Shown one piece after another: positions 9,125 through 17,507 of a stretch of 64,000 nucleotides of DNA. The notes under the pieces are model-generated. The model saw nothing but the letters and a program-made list of their open reading frames with translations, made no database searches and was not told where the DNA came from. The position numbers were made by a program, and so were the translations under genes. Source of the stretch: Clostridium minihomine (GTDB taxonomy: Bacteria > Bacillota > Clostridia > Oscillospirales > Acutalibacteraceae). Every line of letters starts with the position of its first letter. Positions within the stretch are counted from its first letter, which is position 1. The stretch lies in NCBI RefSeq assembly GCF_900240385.1, contig NZ_OEQH01000001.1, forward strand, positions 558,001 to 622,000, read 5' to 3'.

Positions 9125-9955
9125 ATGCTGAAGCTTGGTTATAATGAGGCAACCTGCAAGGAAAATTCCAGCGTGGAACAAGATTTGCAGCTTTGTGAGA
9201 AGTATGGCTATGATTTCATTGAGTTGCGTCTGGATATGCTCAAGGAGTATTTGAAAACCCACTCTATTGATCAATTAAAGGATTTTTTTCAAAGAAGTCA
9301 TTTAAAACCCTATGCATTGAATTCAATTGAAAATATCAATTTTTGCACCCCCCAGCAATGGGAGCAATTAGTGGAATTGTTCACGTTCGGATGCAGGATT
9401 GCACAAGCAATCGGAAATCCATACATCATTGTGGTCCCCACGGTTTCGGAGGAAATCTGCAACAAAAATGAAAAGGATGTGTTTGATGATTCCGTGCAAG
9501 TCCTGAATAAATTGGCAGATATTGCAGAGCCATACGGCGTGAAGCTTTCCTTTGAGCCAATTGGGGATCGGCGGTGGTGCTGTAATAGCCTGCGCCAGGC
9601 ACTTGAAATCGTAACTGCCGTAGATCGGGACTCGGTTGGATTGACAGTAGATTGCATTAACGTTTATATGAATGATAAATGTGCCGATGTGGAGTTTATC
9701 CGAAAAATTCCAAAACAAAAGCTGTTTGTATTTCATATCAACGATTGCGAAGATTTTCCATTAGGTATTTTAGACCACTGTGACAGAATCATGCCCGGAC
9801 ATGGGGTGATTCCCATTGAAGCGATGGTAGAAGCTGTCAAGTCTGCAGGATATGAGGGCCCTGCTTGTTTGGAATTATTTCGCCCGGAATATTGGGAAAT
9901 GGATGCGGAGGATGTTATTCGGATGGGCGCAGAAACAACACGCCCTTTCCTCTAA
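9125..9955 (+). CDS. iolI: inosose isomerase (sugar phosphate isomerase/epimerase family)
   Basis: The 276-residue TIM-barrel opens LGYNEATCKENSSVEQDLQL and continues LCEKYGYDFIELRLD, close in pattern to Bacillus IolI. Metal-binding residues are expected in SFEPIGD, VDCINVY and VFHINDCEDFP; the C-terminus has CLELFRPEYW. IolI interconverts 2-keto-myo-inositol and 1-keto-D-chiro-inositol, which lets the pathway use D-chiro-inositol. GGGAGGA precedes the ATG, and the gene begins 14 bp after the transporter. Confidence 0.88.
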   Translation: MLKLGYNEATCKENSSVEQDLQLCEKYGYDFIELRLDMLKEYLKTHSIDQLKDFFQRSHLKPYALNSIENINFCTPQQWEQLVELFTFGCRIAQAIGNPYIIVVPTVSEEICNKNEKDVFDDSVQVLNKLADIAEPYGVKLSFEPIGDRRWCCNSLRQALEIVTAVDRDSVGLTVDCINVYMNDKCADVEFIRKIPKQKLFVFHINDCEDFPLGILDHCDRIMPGHGVIPIEAMVEAVKSAGYEGPACLELFRPEYWEMDAEDVIRMGAETTRPFL

Positions 9956-10050
9956 CATCAAAACATTCCTATATCAAAACAGGCCTTTGGTATTATCAGC
10001 TATTGGGCCTATAATGCTCACTAATTTAGAATCAGTAGGAGGAATTTATT

Positions 10051-11067
10051 ATGAAAAAGTTAAAGTTTGGTATTATTGGAGTAGGCCGTTTGGGATATGA
10101 ACATGCCAGCAATATCGCTTTCCGTGTTCCCGGAGCAGAATTGGTTGCTATTTGTGATGCAAATTATGAAAATGCAAAAAAAGTTGCCGCCGAACTGGGC
10201 GTGAAGGCTGTGTATCAGGATCCCAAAAAAATGTGCGCAGATCCCGAAGTGGAGGCTGTTGCCATTGTGACCAATACCGACTCTCATGTAGAGATGCTCC
10301 GGATTGCAATGGAAGCGGGAAAACACGTTTTCTGCGAAAAACCTTTGGCGGATACTGTAGAAAAATGCAAACAGGCCGAAAAGATTATCGAGGCCCATCC
10401 TAATCAAATTTTTATGTTGGGATTTATGCGCCGTTATGACTACTCATACCGGGTGGCAAAACAGAAGATTGACAATGGAGATATCGGTGATGTGATTCTG
10501 GTTCGCTGCTATTCTCAAGATCCCATCTCAATTATCGAAGGTACCTTGGAGTATGCTCCCCGTTCCGGCGGCCAGTTTATTGATATGTCCATCCATGATA
10601 TTGATTTGATCCGCTGGCTGACCAATTCCGAACCGAGAAACCTATGGGCAATGGGTGGTTGCTATGAATTTAAACAGTATAAGGATTGGGACGACGGCGA
10701 TAATGTTTCCTGCCTGATGCAGTGTGAAAATGATGCGATGGCATTCTTCTTTGCCGGCCGCGCCGCAGCCCATGGTTCCCATGTGGAAACCGAAATTATC
10801 GGCACCCGCGGTACCCTGAGAATTGCAGCAGTTCCGACCAATTCTTTGGTAGAAGTAATGAGCGAGCATGGTGTTTGCCGTGAATGCTATCAGGATTTCA
10901 TTTCTCGCTGGCACGATGCATACATTACAGAAATTGCAGAGTTCTGTGACTGTGTAGAGAACGAACGAAAAGCGGCTCCTGGTGTGTATGATGGAACTAA
11001 GAGTACTAACATTGCATTCCGCTGCAAAGAATCGTTCAAAACTGGAAAAATGTTGTCTTTAACTTGA
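10051..11067 (+). CDS. iolG: inositol 2-dehydrogenase paralogue (Gfo/Idh/MocA family)
   Basis: This 338-residue oxidoreductase has the Rossmann motif GVGRLGYEHASNI, the CEKPLAD lysine motif and DMSIHDIDLIRWL with the catalytic histidine/aspartate. It is clearly a paralogue of the gene at 6526 but only moderately similar, so it probably accepts a different stereoisomer such as scyllo- or D-chiro-inositol, which fits the presence of iolI just upstream. AGGAGG precedes the ATG. It is the last gene before hairpins at 11089 and 11301. Confidence 0.82.
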   Translation: MKKLKFGIIGVGRLGYEHASNIAFRVPGAELVAICDANYENAKKVAAELGVKAVYQDPKKMCADPEVEAVAIVTNTDSHVEMLRIAMEAGKHVFCEKPLADTVEKCKQAEKIIEAHPNQIFMLGFMRRYDYSYRVAKQKIDNGDIGDVILVRCYSQDPISIIEGTLEYAPRSGGQFIDMSIHDIDLIRWLTNSEPRNLWAMGGCYEFKQYKDWDDGDNVSCLMQCENDAMAFFFAGRAAAHGSHVETEIIGTRGTLRIAAVPTNSLVEVMSEHGVCRECYQDFISRWHDAYITEIAEFCDCVENERKAAPGVYDGTKSTNIAFRCKESFKTGKMLSLT

Positions 11068-11550
11068 GTTTTTTACAGAGTAATCAGAAAAAAGCCCTTC
11101 TTTCTTTCTAAGATGAAATTTAAAAATGGGAGCTTTTTTCTCAAACCATTCATCAAACAGATGTAAATTTTTCCCTTTGGCTGATTGTTCTATCACATTT
11201 TTTAAATGCAAATTTGTTCGCAGCTTTCTCTTTTTCATTGGAAGAGGAAAAAGGCACTGGATGCAGAATAAAATCTAAAATGTTTGATGGAAAACAGGAA
11301 AAAGAACGGTACTGCTTTTGCAGTACCGTTCTTTGGGTTATGGAAGGAATAGCAATTGATAAAAATGTTTTTTAATGAATGGCTTTTAAATCGATTTTAT
11401 TTAGCGATAAGGATTTTTAGGGCAAAGCAGTACAGAAAGATGTGGAATTCATAATCAATATGAGCGGGGACATAATATCGCTGAAAGCTCTATTCTTTTT
11501 TGAAGGCTTTCATAGACTTTTTTTGTTCCATCGATTTTTTGTGGACTCCA
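11068..11550. other. gene-free spacer after the inositol operon
   Basis: AT-rich DNA with two terminator-like hairpins. A weak one near 11089-11141 pairs GAAAAAAGC with GCTTTTTTC across about 35 bases; a strong one is listed separately at 11301. No coding frame with protein-like composition was seen. Confidence 0.6.
11301..11334. terminator. 14-bp hairpin, probable operon terminator
   Basis: AAAGAACGGTACTG pairs perfectly with CAGTACCGTTCTTT around a 6-base loop. The T-tract is short, and the hairpin lies about 230 bp after the last inositol gene. It could serve either strand, since the minus-strand XRE gene ends at 11551. Confidence 0.6.
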
Positions 11551-11919
11551 TCATGAATGTTTTGATTGCTCGAACTTCTCCTTTAGTTTTTGCAGCTCCA
11601 TATATTCAATTACGGCGCGGCGGTTTTCTTCGTTTAAAGAAAAAAGTTCCGACAAAAAATGCCCGGTGGTATAGTTTTTGGTAACCGACTGTTTTAATAC
11701 ATCTATGCCTTGTTTGCAGTCCGTTCGGCCCAGCAGATAATCAGTAGACACATTATAGAAATCGGCTAAGGCAACAATGGAACGAGTGGAAAATTCACAC
11801 TCTCCTTTTTCACATCGGGAATAGTGTTGCTGTGTGGTTCCTATTACTTTTGCTACGTCTAATTGGCGTAGATCCTTGTCCTCACGCAAATTGTAAATAA
11901 TGTTATTTATTAATTTCAT
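11551..11919 (-). CDS. XRE-family HTH regulator
   Basis: An N-terminal helix-turn-helix of the Cro/C1 type covers residues 5-65 (LRQLDVAKVIGTTQQHYSRC, then ALADFYNVSTDYLLGRTD). The remaining half is helical and rich in charged residues (SLNEENRRAVIEYMELQKLKEKFEQ). The target is unknown. The 300 bp upstream hold several near-direct copies of TAAGTGTAT, which may be its own operator sites. It is divergent from the GGDEF gene. Confidence 0.85.
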   Translation of the reverse strand: MKLINNIIYNLREDKDLRQLDVAKVIGTTQQHYSRCEKGECEFSTRSIVALADFYNVSTDYLLGRTDCKQGIDVLKQSVTKNYTTGHFLSELFSLNEENRRAVIEYMELQKLKEKFEQSKHS

Positions 11920-12227
11920 GACAACCCCTCTTCCACTCTTATAATGTGTATAGCGATCTTATCATACGCTTCATTAGTGTATTGACTGGTACGTTTAATA
12001 AGTGTATAATTAAATTAATTTACATTTATTTTGTGTGTAATTACTTGTTGTTATCCATATCTTTTTTTAATGTTTTTACGGCATAATTGACAGGAGAGCG
12101 TCTGTTCAAGCGAAAAAATGTTATGTTCATAAACAATTGTATACTCAATGGAATAATGCATAGGGGCGCGTTATTCTGATAAAGTCCATTCGATTCGCTT
12201 GAAATGCAGAAAGGCGAGTAAGGAATA
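11920..12227. other. divergent promoter region with repeated TGTAT motifs
   Basis: Between the XRE gene and the GGDEF gene, AATGTGTAT (about 11944), TTAGTGTATTG (about 11974) and TAAGTGTATAAT (about 12000) recur at 25-30-bp steps. That is the pattern expected of an autoregulated XRE repressor. No small gene is evident. Confidence 0.4.
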
Positions 12228-13070
12228 ATGGTATTTAATACACTGTCAGATATGATGAGTTTGATTCGTGTACTTGAGAGTGTCACCACCTCGGTATATG
12301 TTTTAGATTCCAATTGCAATCAGATGGTATATGGTAGTTTTAAAGAGTCAGACGATGCTGCAAATCTGGAAAATTTGGGTTCAGAACTGCCGGATCTTCA
12401 CACGACTTTTCACTCTAACCTTTCATTCAGTGTGTCTTGTGTCAACTCTGTTGTTTCGACGATTACAAAAATCCCGATTGTTATTAATAAAAAGTCGTGT
12501 TTTCTTATATTGGTTCAGCACCCCAAAAAGGAGGGACACGCCAGTTGTGGCGGCGAACCTGCAGATGGACACGGAACCGCGTTTACTGATTTTTTGACCA
12601 AGCTTTACAATCGGCGGTACATCGATGAACGCCTGCCCATTGATATGCAAAGTTGTTTTGAATTGGATCAGCCGCTCAGCATCCTTTTTATTGATATTGA
12701 TTATTTTAAAAATGTCAATGACCAAAATGGACATGTTGCCGGGGATCAGGTTCTTCGCGAAATTTCGCTGCTGCTGCAAAAACATCTATCTAAAAAAAGC
12801 GGATGGATTGCCCGTTACGGCGGCGATGAAATCTTAATCTGTCTTCCGGGCAGGGGAAGTTATTTTGCACGGGGGATGGCTCACCGAATTCGGGATTCCA
12901 TTGAAAACCATGTGTTTTGCCTGGGGGGCGAACATGTTACGATTACTTGCAGCATTGGTGTGCAGACCGTCTATAAAAATTCTGGAATTACTAATATATC
13001 GGAACTAATTGCTTTGGCCGATAAAAAATTATACAATGCCAAACATGCAGGAAGAAATAAAGTATTTTAA
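12228..13070 (+). CDS. GGDEF-domain protein, probable diguanylate cyclase
   Basis: The C-terminal 160 residues form a GGDEF domain: LYNRRYIDERL, LFIDIDYFKNVND with the Mg-binding aspartate, GDQVLREIS, and RYGGDEILICLPG with a GGDEI active-site loop that should be catalytically competent. No RxxD inhibitory site is visible at the usual place before it. The first 100 residues look like a small sensory module of PAS or GAF type but match nothing I can name. No membrane segment is present, so it is probably cytosolic. AAGGA precedes ATG 12228. Confidence 0.85.
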   Translation: MVFNTLSDMMSLIRVLESVTTSVYVLDSNCNQMVYGSFKESDDAANLENLGSELPDLHTTFHSNLSFSVSCVNSVVSTITKIPIVINKKSCFLILVQHPKKEGHASCGGEPADGHGTAFTDFLTKLYNRRYIDERLPIDMQSCFELDQPLSILFIDIDYFKNVNDQNGHVAGDQVLREISLLLQKHLSKKSGWIARYGGDEILICLPGRGSYFARGMAHRIRDSIENHVFCLGGEHVTITCSIGVQTVYKNSGITNISELIALADKKLYNAKHAGRNKVF

Positions 13071-13083
13071 TAAATAAAAGATC

Positions 13084-13118
13084 AAAAAACAGTCATCTGC
13101 TTTCGATGACTGTTTTTT
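13084..13118 (+). terminator. rho-independent terminator after the GGDEF gene
   Basis: AAAAAACAGTCATC pairs with GATGACTGTTTTTT around a 7-base loop, followed by a T-run, 14 bp past the stop codon. Confidence 0.9.
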
Positions 13119-13263
13119 TAATTGCCTTTTTACAATTCCTTTTTGTAATCTGGTTACGCCTGACTGGATATTTGAGTTCCCAATGCTGCGGTGAAGGAAA
13201 AAGCAACAAGATTAAATGAATACTTATTGGCAAAACAACCATAATAGAATTCGGGTGATATAG

Positions 13264-14178
13264 ATGAAAATAGGAATTCCCAGAGCCTTTTTATACTATC
13301 GTTACGGATGCCTGTGGGAGACTTTTTTCCAGGAGTTGGGGTGTCAGGTAGTGATAAGCAAAGAAACCGGAAAAATGATTCTGGAATCCGGAATCAGGCA
13401 GTCGTCAGGCGAAAACTGCCTGCCTTTAAAATTATATATGGGCCATGTGCAATCTTTAATCGGAACATGCGATTTTATTCTGGTACCTCGTTTTGAAGAT
13501 ACCGGGCCCAATGAAGAATTTTGTGTTCGTTTTTTGGGATTGTACGATATGGTATACCACACTTTCCCCGAAGCAAACATCCTCAGCTATAATCTGAAAT
13601 CCGGAAAATTTCAGTCGGAACTATTTGGCTTTATTAGTATGGGAAAACGGTTGGGGAAAAGCCCGGATTTGTGCTGCCGGGCTTATTTAAAAGCCAAAGA
13701 GCAGCAAAGACAGCAGTATTTGAAGGACTTAGAGAGCCAGGTTCGTCTGGTCAGCGGCGGCGATAAACTGAAAATTCTGCTTGCCGCACAGCCTTATATC
13801 AGCCATGACAGCTATATTGGCTCACCGGTGTGCCGCATGATTCAGGAACAGAACGGAACAGTGCTTTTTTCCGATTATTGCGACAGGCAGGAATGCTGCC
13901 GCAAATCGAAGGCAATTTCAACGGAACTATACTGGACTTTGAACAAAGAAATGATTGGAGCCATTGAACTGTATAAAGGAATGGTAGACGGCGTGATCCT
14001 TTTGACTGCGTTCCCCTGCGGAACGGATTCTTTGGTCAATGAACTGGTGATTCGAAAGGTGAGGGATGTTCCGATGATTCAAATTTTAATGGATGAGCAC
14101 CAGGCGGATGCGGGGTTGCAAACCCGAATTGAAAGCTTTATGGATATTCTGAGGGAAAGGAAAAAAGTGAATGGATAA
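13264..14178 (+). CDS. acyl-CoA dehydratase activase-related protein (DUF2229-type)
   Basis: This 304-residue protein opens KIGIPRAFLYYRYGCLWETF and contains SSGENCLPLKLYMGH and VPRFEDTGPNEEFC, the pattern of the DUF2229 module. That module is usually fused inside very large activase-like proteins of anaerobes. Conserved cysteines in GENCLP and in the SDYCDRQECC stretch suggest iron-sulfur ligands. It is the first of three tightly overlapping genes (the next starts eight bases before its stop), so the three products probably form one complex. The substrate is unknown. Confidence 0.8.
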   Translation: MKIGIPRAFLYYRYGCLWETFFQELGCQVVISKETGKMILESGIRQSSGENCLPLKLYMGHVQSLIGTCDFILVPRFEDTGPNEEFCVRFLGLYDMVYHTFPEANILSYNLKSGKFQSELFGFISMGKRLGKSPDLCCRAYLKAKEQQRQQYLKDLESQVRLVSGGDKLKILLAAQPYISHDSYIGSPVCRMIQEQNGTVLFSDYCDRQECCRKSKAISTELYWTLNKEMIGAIELYKGMVDGVILLTAFPCGTDSLVNELVIRKVRDVPMIQILMDEHQADAGLQTRIESFMDILRERKKVNG

Positions 14179-15268
14179 ACAACAGCTGGTCATCAGTTTC
14201 CCTCATATGGGGAATTACGGCGTGCTGATCAAAGCTCTGTTTGAGGATTTGTTCCCGAACCAAAAGGTAATGGCGGCGCCCCCGATTACACTGAAAACGT
14301 TAGAACTGGGCAGCAAATACAGTCCGGATTTTGTGTGCTCTCCTTTTAAATACAATATGGGGAATTATATTGAATCGCTGCAGGCCGGCGCTAATGTTTT
14401 GCTGCAAACCGGAATGGGCTGCCGCTATGGATATTATGGAGAAGTACAGGAACAGATATTAAAGGATTTGGGATATGATTTCGAGTTTTTGTGCTTTGCT
14501 CGGGACAATGCCAAACCGAATTCTGTTTATCGAACGCTTCGTCGGCTGGGTTGCTCTCTTTCAATCCGAGAAATTTTGCATGCCTTGCTGCTGACATGGG
14601 AGCGGCTTCGGATTCTGGATACTTTTGAATATTATATGAGAGAAAATATGGGGTTTGAAACCGAGCCGGGCTCCTTTGAAAAACTGCATCAAAGTCTTTT
14701 AAAAGAGCTGGGCGTCGCTGACAGTTCGTTGGCGCTGCAAAAAATTCGCAATCAATATTTTCGTGCAGCCCAAAGCCTGCCGCTGAACAAAAGCGGTGAG
14801 ATTTTGCGAGTGGGCGTTATTGGTGAGCTTTATACACTGATGGAACCGTATAGTAATTTTTATTTGGAAAAACAGCTGGCACAGAGAAATATCTGCGTTA
14901 GCCGCGCCATGAGCGTGTCGTTCCTTCTGTTCGGAAAAAACGATAAAAGTTCCCTGAGAAAAAGCAGAGGATATCTAAAATATACCGTTGGAGCCAATGG
15001 TGTGGACAGCGTATGCCAAGCAAAGCAATACGCAAAGCAGGGGTATGACGGAATCATTCATATGAAATCCTTTGGATGCATCCCAGAGCTGAACGCCATG
15101 CCGTCTTTAACCCGGCTGGAACACGACTATGACATGCCGATTCTGCACCTGAGTTTTGATGCCAACACCAGCGAAGTGGGCGTTGAAACAAGGCTGGAGG
15201 CATTTGCGGACATGATCGCCATGAGGAGGGAAAATGCATATGGAAGAGCCCGTGTTTCTGGGGGTTGA
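14171..15268 (+). CDS. 2-hydroxyacyl-CoA dehydratase-like (HgdB-type) protein
   Basis: The 365-residue sequence has FPHMGNYGVLIKALFEDLF, SPDFVCSPFKYNMGNYIE, LLQTGMGCRYGYYGE and HMKSFGCIPELNAMP. Its conserved cysteines and the overall pattern belong to the D-component/CoA-substrate family related to 2-hydroxyglutaryl-CoA dehydratase. It overlaps both neighbours by a few bases, a sign of translational coupling. Genuine dehydratases have two such subunits, and only one is present here, so this looks like the less understood partner of a stand-alone activase rather than a catabolic dehydratase. Confidence 0.8.
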   Translation: MDKQQLVISFPHMGNYGVLIKALFEDLFPNQKVMAAPPITLKTLELGSKYSPDFVCSPFKYNMGNYIESLQAGANVLLQTGMGCRYGYYGEVQEQILKDLGYDFEFLCFARDNAKPNSVYRTLRRLGCSLSIREILHALLLTWERLRILDTFEYYMRENMGFETEPGSFEKLHQSLLKELGVADSSLALQKIRNQYFRAAQSLPLNKSGEILRVGVIGELYTLMEPYSNFYLEKQLAQRNICVSRAMSVSFLLFGKNDKSSLRKSRGYLKYTVGANGVDSVCQAKQYAKQGYDGIIHMKSFGCIPELNAMPSLTRLEHDYDMPILHLSFDANTSEVGVETRLEAFADMIAMRRENAYGRARVSGG

Positions 15269-16187
15269 TATCGGTTCTATCTCTACCAAAGGGGTGCTTC
15301 TGAATTCACAGGGAAAGGTGATTTCGCAGGAGTACCTGTGGACAGAAGGGGATCCGGTTGGGGCAGTAAAGAAACTGGTGGGAATTTTACTGGAAAAAGC
15401 CCCGGGACAAGTGAGCATTCAGTCTGTGGGCACCACGGGTTCTGCCAGAAAGCTCATCGGCAGCATGTTGGGGGCGGATGTAGTCAAAAATGAGATTACA
15501 GCCCATGCAGTGGGAACGCTTTCTCGGCATCCAGAGGTTCGTACCATATTAGAGATTGGGGGACAAGACTCTAAAATTATTTTGATTCGGGGCGGAGTGG
15601 TAACGGATTACGCTATGAATACCCTGTGTGCTGCCGGAACAGGTGCCTTTTTATCTTCTCAGGCCAAACGCCTTGGGTTGGATGTGGAGGAATTGGGCAA
15701 TTTGGCACTGCAATCTCAAAATCCATCCAAAATAGCAGCCAGATGCACGGTCTTTGCAGAATCAGATATGATTCACAAAGCCCAGACCGGCCACAGCAAA
15801 GAGGATATTGTAGCGGGGCTGTGCCGGGCGGTGGTTTCCAACTACTTAAATAATGTGGGAAAAGGGAAACGGATTGAAGGCCCGATTGTATTTCAAGGGG
15901 GCGTCAGCAAAAACCGCGGTGTGGTAAAGGCTTTTGAAGCGGAATTGAGCAGCGAGATTCTGGTGGATCCGGAATCCCATTTGATGGGGGCAATTGGAGC
16001 GGCTCTTCTTTCGAAAACAGGTAACCGAAAGGAGCCCTTCCATGTGGACTTGATTCAAATGGACTTTACCACAAAGGCACAGGAATGCCCCAAATGCCCC
16101 AATCACTGTGAAATCATTCGATTTTATCGCAACGGGGAACTATTGGATGCTTGGGGAAACCGCTGCGAAAAGGGGATTAGTTCCTAA
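15240..16187 (+). CDS. acyl-CoA dehydratase activase (BadF/BadG/BcrA/BcrD ATPase)
   Basis: This ASKHA-fold ATPase has LGVDIGSISTKGVLL (phosphate 1), ILEIGGQDSKIILI (phosphate 2) and GGVSKNRGVVKAFE (adenosine). The cysteines in NTLCAAGTGAF and ARCTVFAESD normally bridge a [4Fe-4S] cluster between two subunits. The C-terminal tail CPKCPNHCEI...GNRCEKG adds four or more cysteines, as in the large fused activases. ATP hydrolysis would drive single-electron transfer to the partner encoded upstream. ATG 15240 is used; its start overlaps the preceding gene by 29 bp. Confidence 0.88.
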   Translation: MEEPVFLGVDIGSISTKGVLLNSQGKVISQEYLWTEGDPVGAVKKLVGILLEKAPGQVSIQSVGTTGSARKLIGSMLGADVVKNEITAHAVGTLSRHPEVRTILEIGGQDSKIILIRGGVVTDYAMNTLCAAGTGAFLSSQAKRLGLDVEELGNLALQSQNPSKIAARCTVFAESDMIHKAQTGHSKEDIVAGLCRAVVSNYLNNVGKGKRIEGPIVFQGGVSKNRGVVKAFEAELSSEILVDPESHLMGAIGAALLSKTGNRKEPFHVDLIQMDFTTKAQECPKCPNHCEIIRFYRNGELLDAWGNRCEKGISS

Positions 16188-16204
16188 AATAAAAAGAAAT
16201 TATG

Positions 16205-16248
16205 GCATTCTGTCAGTTCGAAACAAGAACGGATAGAATGCTTTTTTG
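16205..16248 (+). terminator. terminator after the activase operon
   Basis: GCATTCT (16205) pairs with AGAATGC (16235) and is followed by a run of T. It lies 18 bp past the activase stop. Confidence 0.75.
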
Positions 16249-16347
16249 TGTACGTTTCTTGTTTTCTATATAGAAATTTGGTTGGCCTGATTTTAATCTG
16301 GTTAACTGAACTATATCGGGGAGTAAAAGAAAAAACTGAACATTTCG

Positions 16348-16404
16348 ATTGTTAACTTAATGTTCAATAAAAATGTTGACAATTCGATTTTTACACAGTA
16401 TATT
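16348..16404 (+). promoter_or_regulatory. bioY promoter with overlapping BirA-like operator
   Basis: TTGACA (16376-16381) and TATATT (16399-16404) are 17 bp apart. An inverted repeat ATTGTTAAC (16348-16356) and GTTGACAAT (16375-16383) has its right half over the -35 box. The TTGTTAAC half-site is the Firmicutes BirA signature. The 18-bp spacer is a few bases longer than the 14-16 usually described, so the assignment is probable rather than certain. Confidence 0.6.
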
Positions 16405-16443
16405 TAATAACAGAAAGATACTGATTTGTCTGGGGGGACATCC

Positions 16444-16986
16444 ATGAAAAAAACAGTCAATTATATTTATTGTGCACTTTTTGCAGCATTAACCGCTGTC
16501 TGCTCTCAAATTATTATTCCCCTTGCACCGGTTCCGGTGAACTTGGCCACACTTTCCGTTTTTGTGGCGGGAGGGATTCTTGGGGCAAAGCTAGGTGCTG
16601 TCAGCCAAGTGGTTTATGTTTTATTGGGAGCGTTTGGGGTTCCCGTATTTGCTATGTTCACCGGAGGAATGGGAAAATTGATCGGACCCACCGGCGGTTA
16701 TATCATCGGTTATGTGGCAGCGGCATGGCTCACCGGATTTTTGATTGAGCGTTGGGGCGGACAAGTCCATACGATCATTTTGGCGATGGTGCTGGGCCTT
16801 TCGGTATGCTACATATTGGGAACCACCTGGTTTATGTTTGTAACGAAAACCGGTTTGGTAGAGGCTTTGATGATGTGTGTGGTTCCCTTCCTTGTGGGCG
16901 ACGCACTGAAAATTGCTGTTGGCACTACTTTAGTTCATCGCCTGCGAACAATTTTGTCTAAACGGGGCATGGCTCCTGCGGTATGA
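16444..16986 (+). CDS. bioY: biotin transporter substrate-binding (S) component of an ECF transporter
   Basis: The 180-residue membrane protein has about six hydrophobic segments. It carries the BioY features PLAPVPVNLATLSVFVAG near residue 25 and GKLIGPTGGYIIGYV near residue 80. BioY binds biotin and works with shared EcfAA'T modules, which are not in this window. ATG 16444 follows GGGGGACATCC. A BirA-like operator overlaps its promoter, consistent with repression when biotin is plentiful. Confidence 0.93.
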   Translation: MKKTVNYIYCALFAALTAVCSQIIIPLAPVPVNLATLSVFVAGGILGAKLGAVSQVVYVLLGAFGVPVFAMFTGGMGKLIGPTGGYIIGYVAAAWLTGFLIERWGGQVHTIILAMVLGLSVCYILGTTWFMFVTKTGLVEALMMCVVPFLVGDALKIAVGTTLVHRLRTILSKRGMAPAV

Positions 16987-17063
16987 TTCCGGTAGATCCG
17001 TTGGCATTGCGGCTTCACCAATGGGGGATCGATCCGCCGTTTTACCGGAAAAAGATACAGTGA
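16983..17063 (+). CDS. possible 26-codon ORF overlapping the bioY stop
   Basis: ATG overlaps the bioY TGA (ATGA) and opens MIPVDPLALRLHQWGIDPPF..., ending in TGA at 17063. The overlap would permit coupled translation. It may be the front end of a decayed gene, since further coding-like stretches continue in other frames up to about 17200. I do not recognise it. Confidence 0.2.
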   Translation: MIPVDPLALRLHQWGIDPPFYRKKIQ

Positions 17064-17327
17064 AACCTGTGTAAAGAATACGAAACAAACGATTGCCGTA
17101 CGTTAAAATCTTGTGGCAGATGGGTTTGGACATCCTGTGCGAATTTTGCCCCCGGAATAACGATGCTTGAACTTGTGCAGGTTCAAGGATGGGCAAAAGC
17201 TTTCTTGGCAGAAGGCGGTTGCGGATGCAAGTGAGCAGTATTTGGTCAGGAAAGATGGGGTTTCGGCAAGTGGAAAGAATCGGACGAATGAGAACGTTTT
17301 TCTCTAAATTTCAATCGTATAAACATG
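17064..17327. other. spacer without a supportable gene
   Basis: About 265 bp after the short ORF holds frames interrupted by stops on both strands. It may be the decayed remainder of a gene once downstream of bioY. Confidence 0.4.
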
Positions 17328-17366
17328 AAAAGCTGGCTTGCGGTAAAATACGCAAGCCAGCTTTTT
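17328..17366 (+). terminator. terminator downstream of bioY
   Basis: AAAAGCTGGCTTGCG pairs with CGCAAGCCAGCTTTTT around an 8-base loop, with a T-run at the end. It is about 340 bp past the bioY stop. Confidence 0.85.
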
Positions 17367-17410
17367 GGTGTATCTAACCGAAAGACTTCTTTAATTGTGT
17401 AGCCTAACTC

Positions 17411-17439
17411 AAAAAGGGGGATGCCTGTCCGGCATCCCC
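17411..17439 (-). terminator. terminator of the thioesterase gene
   Basis: GGGGATGCC and GGCATCCCC form a 9-bp stem with a 5-base loop. Read on the minus strand it ends in TTTTT. It lies about 70 bp beyond the thioesterase stop. Confidence 0.85.
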
Positions 17440-17507
17440 ACAAATCTATCCATGTGTTTTTTGAGTCGAAATAGAAGAACAATCCCTATCGGCAAATCCA
17501 ATTGTGT

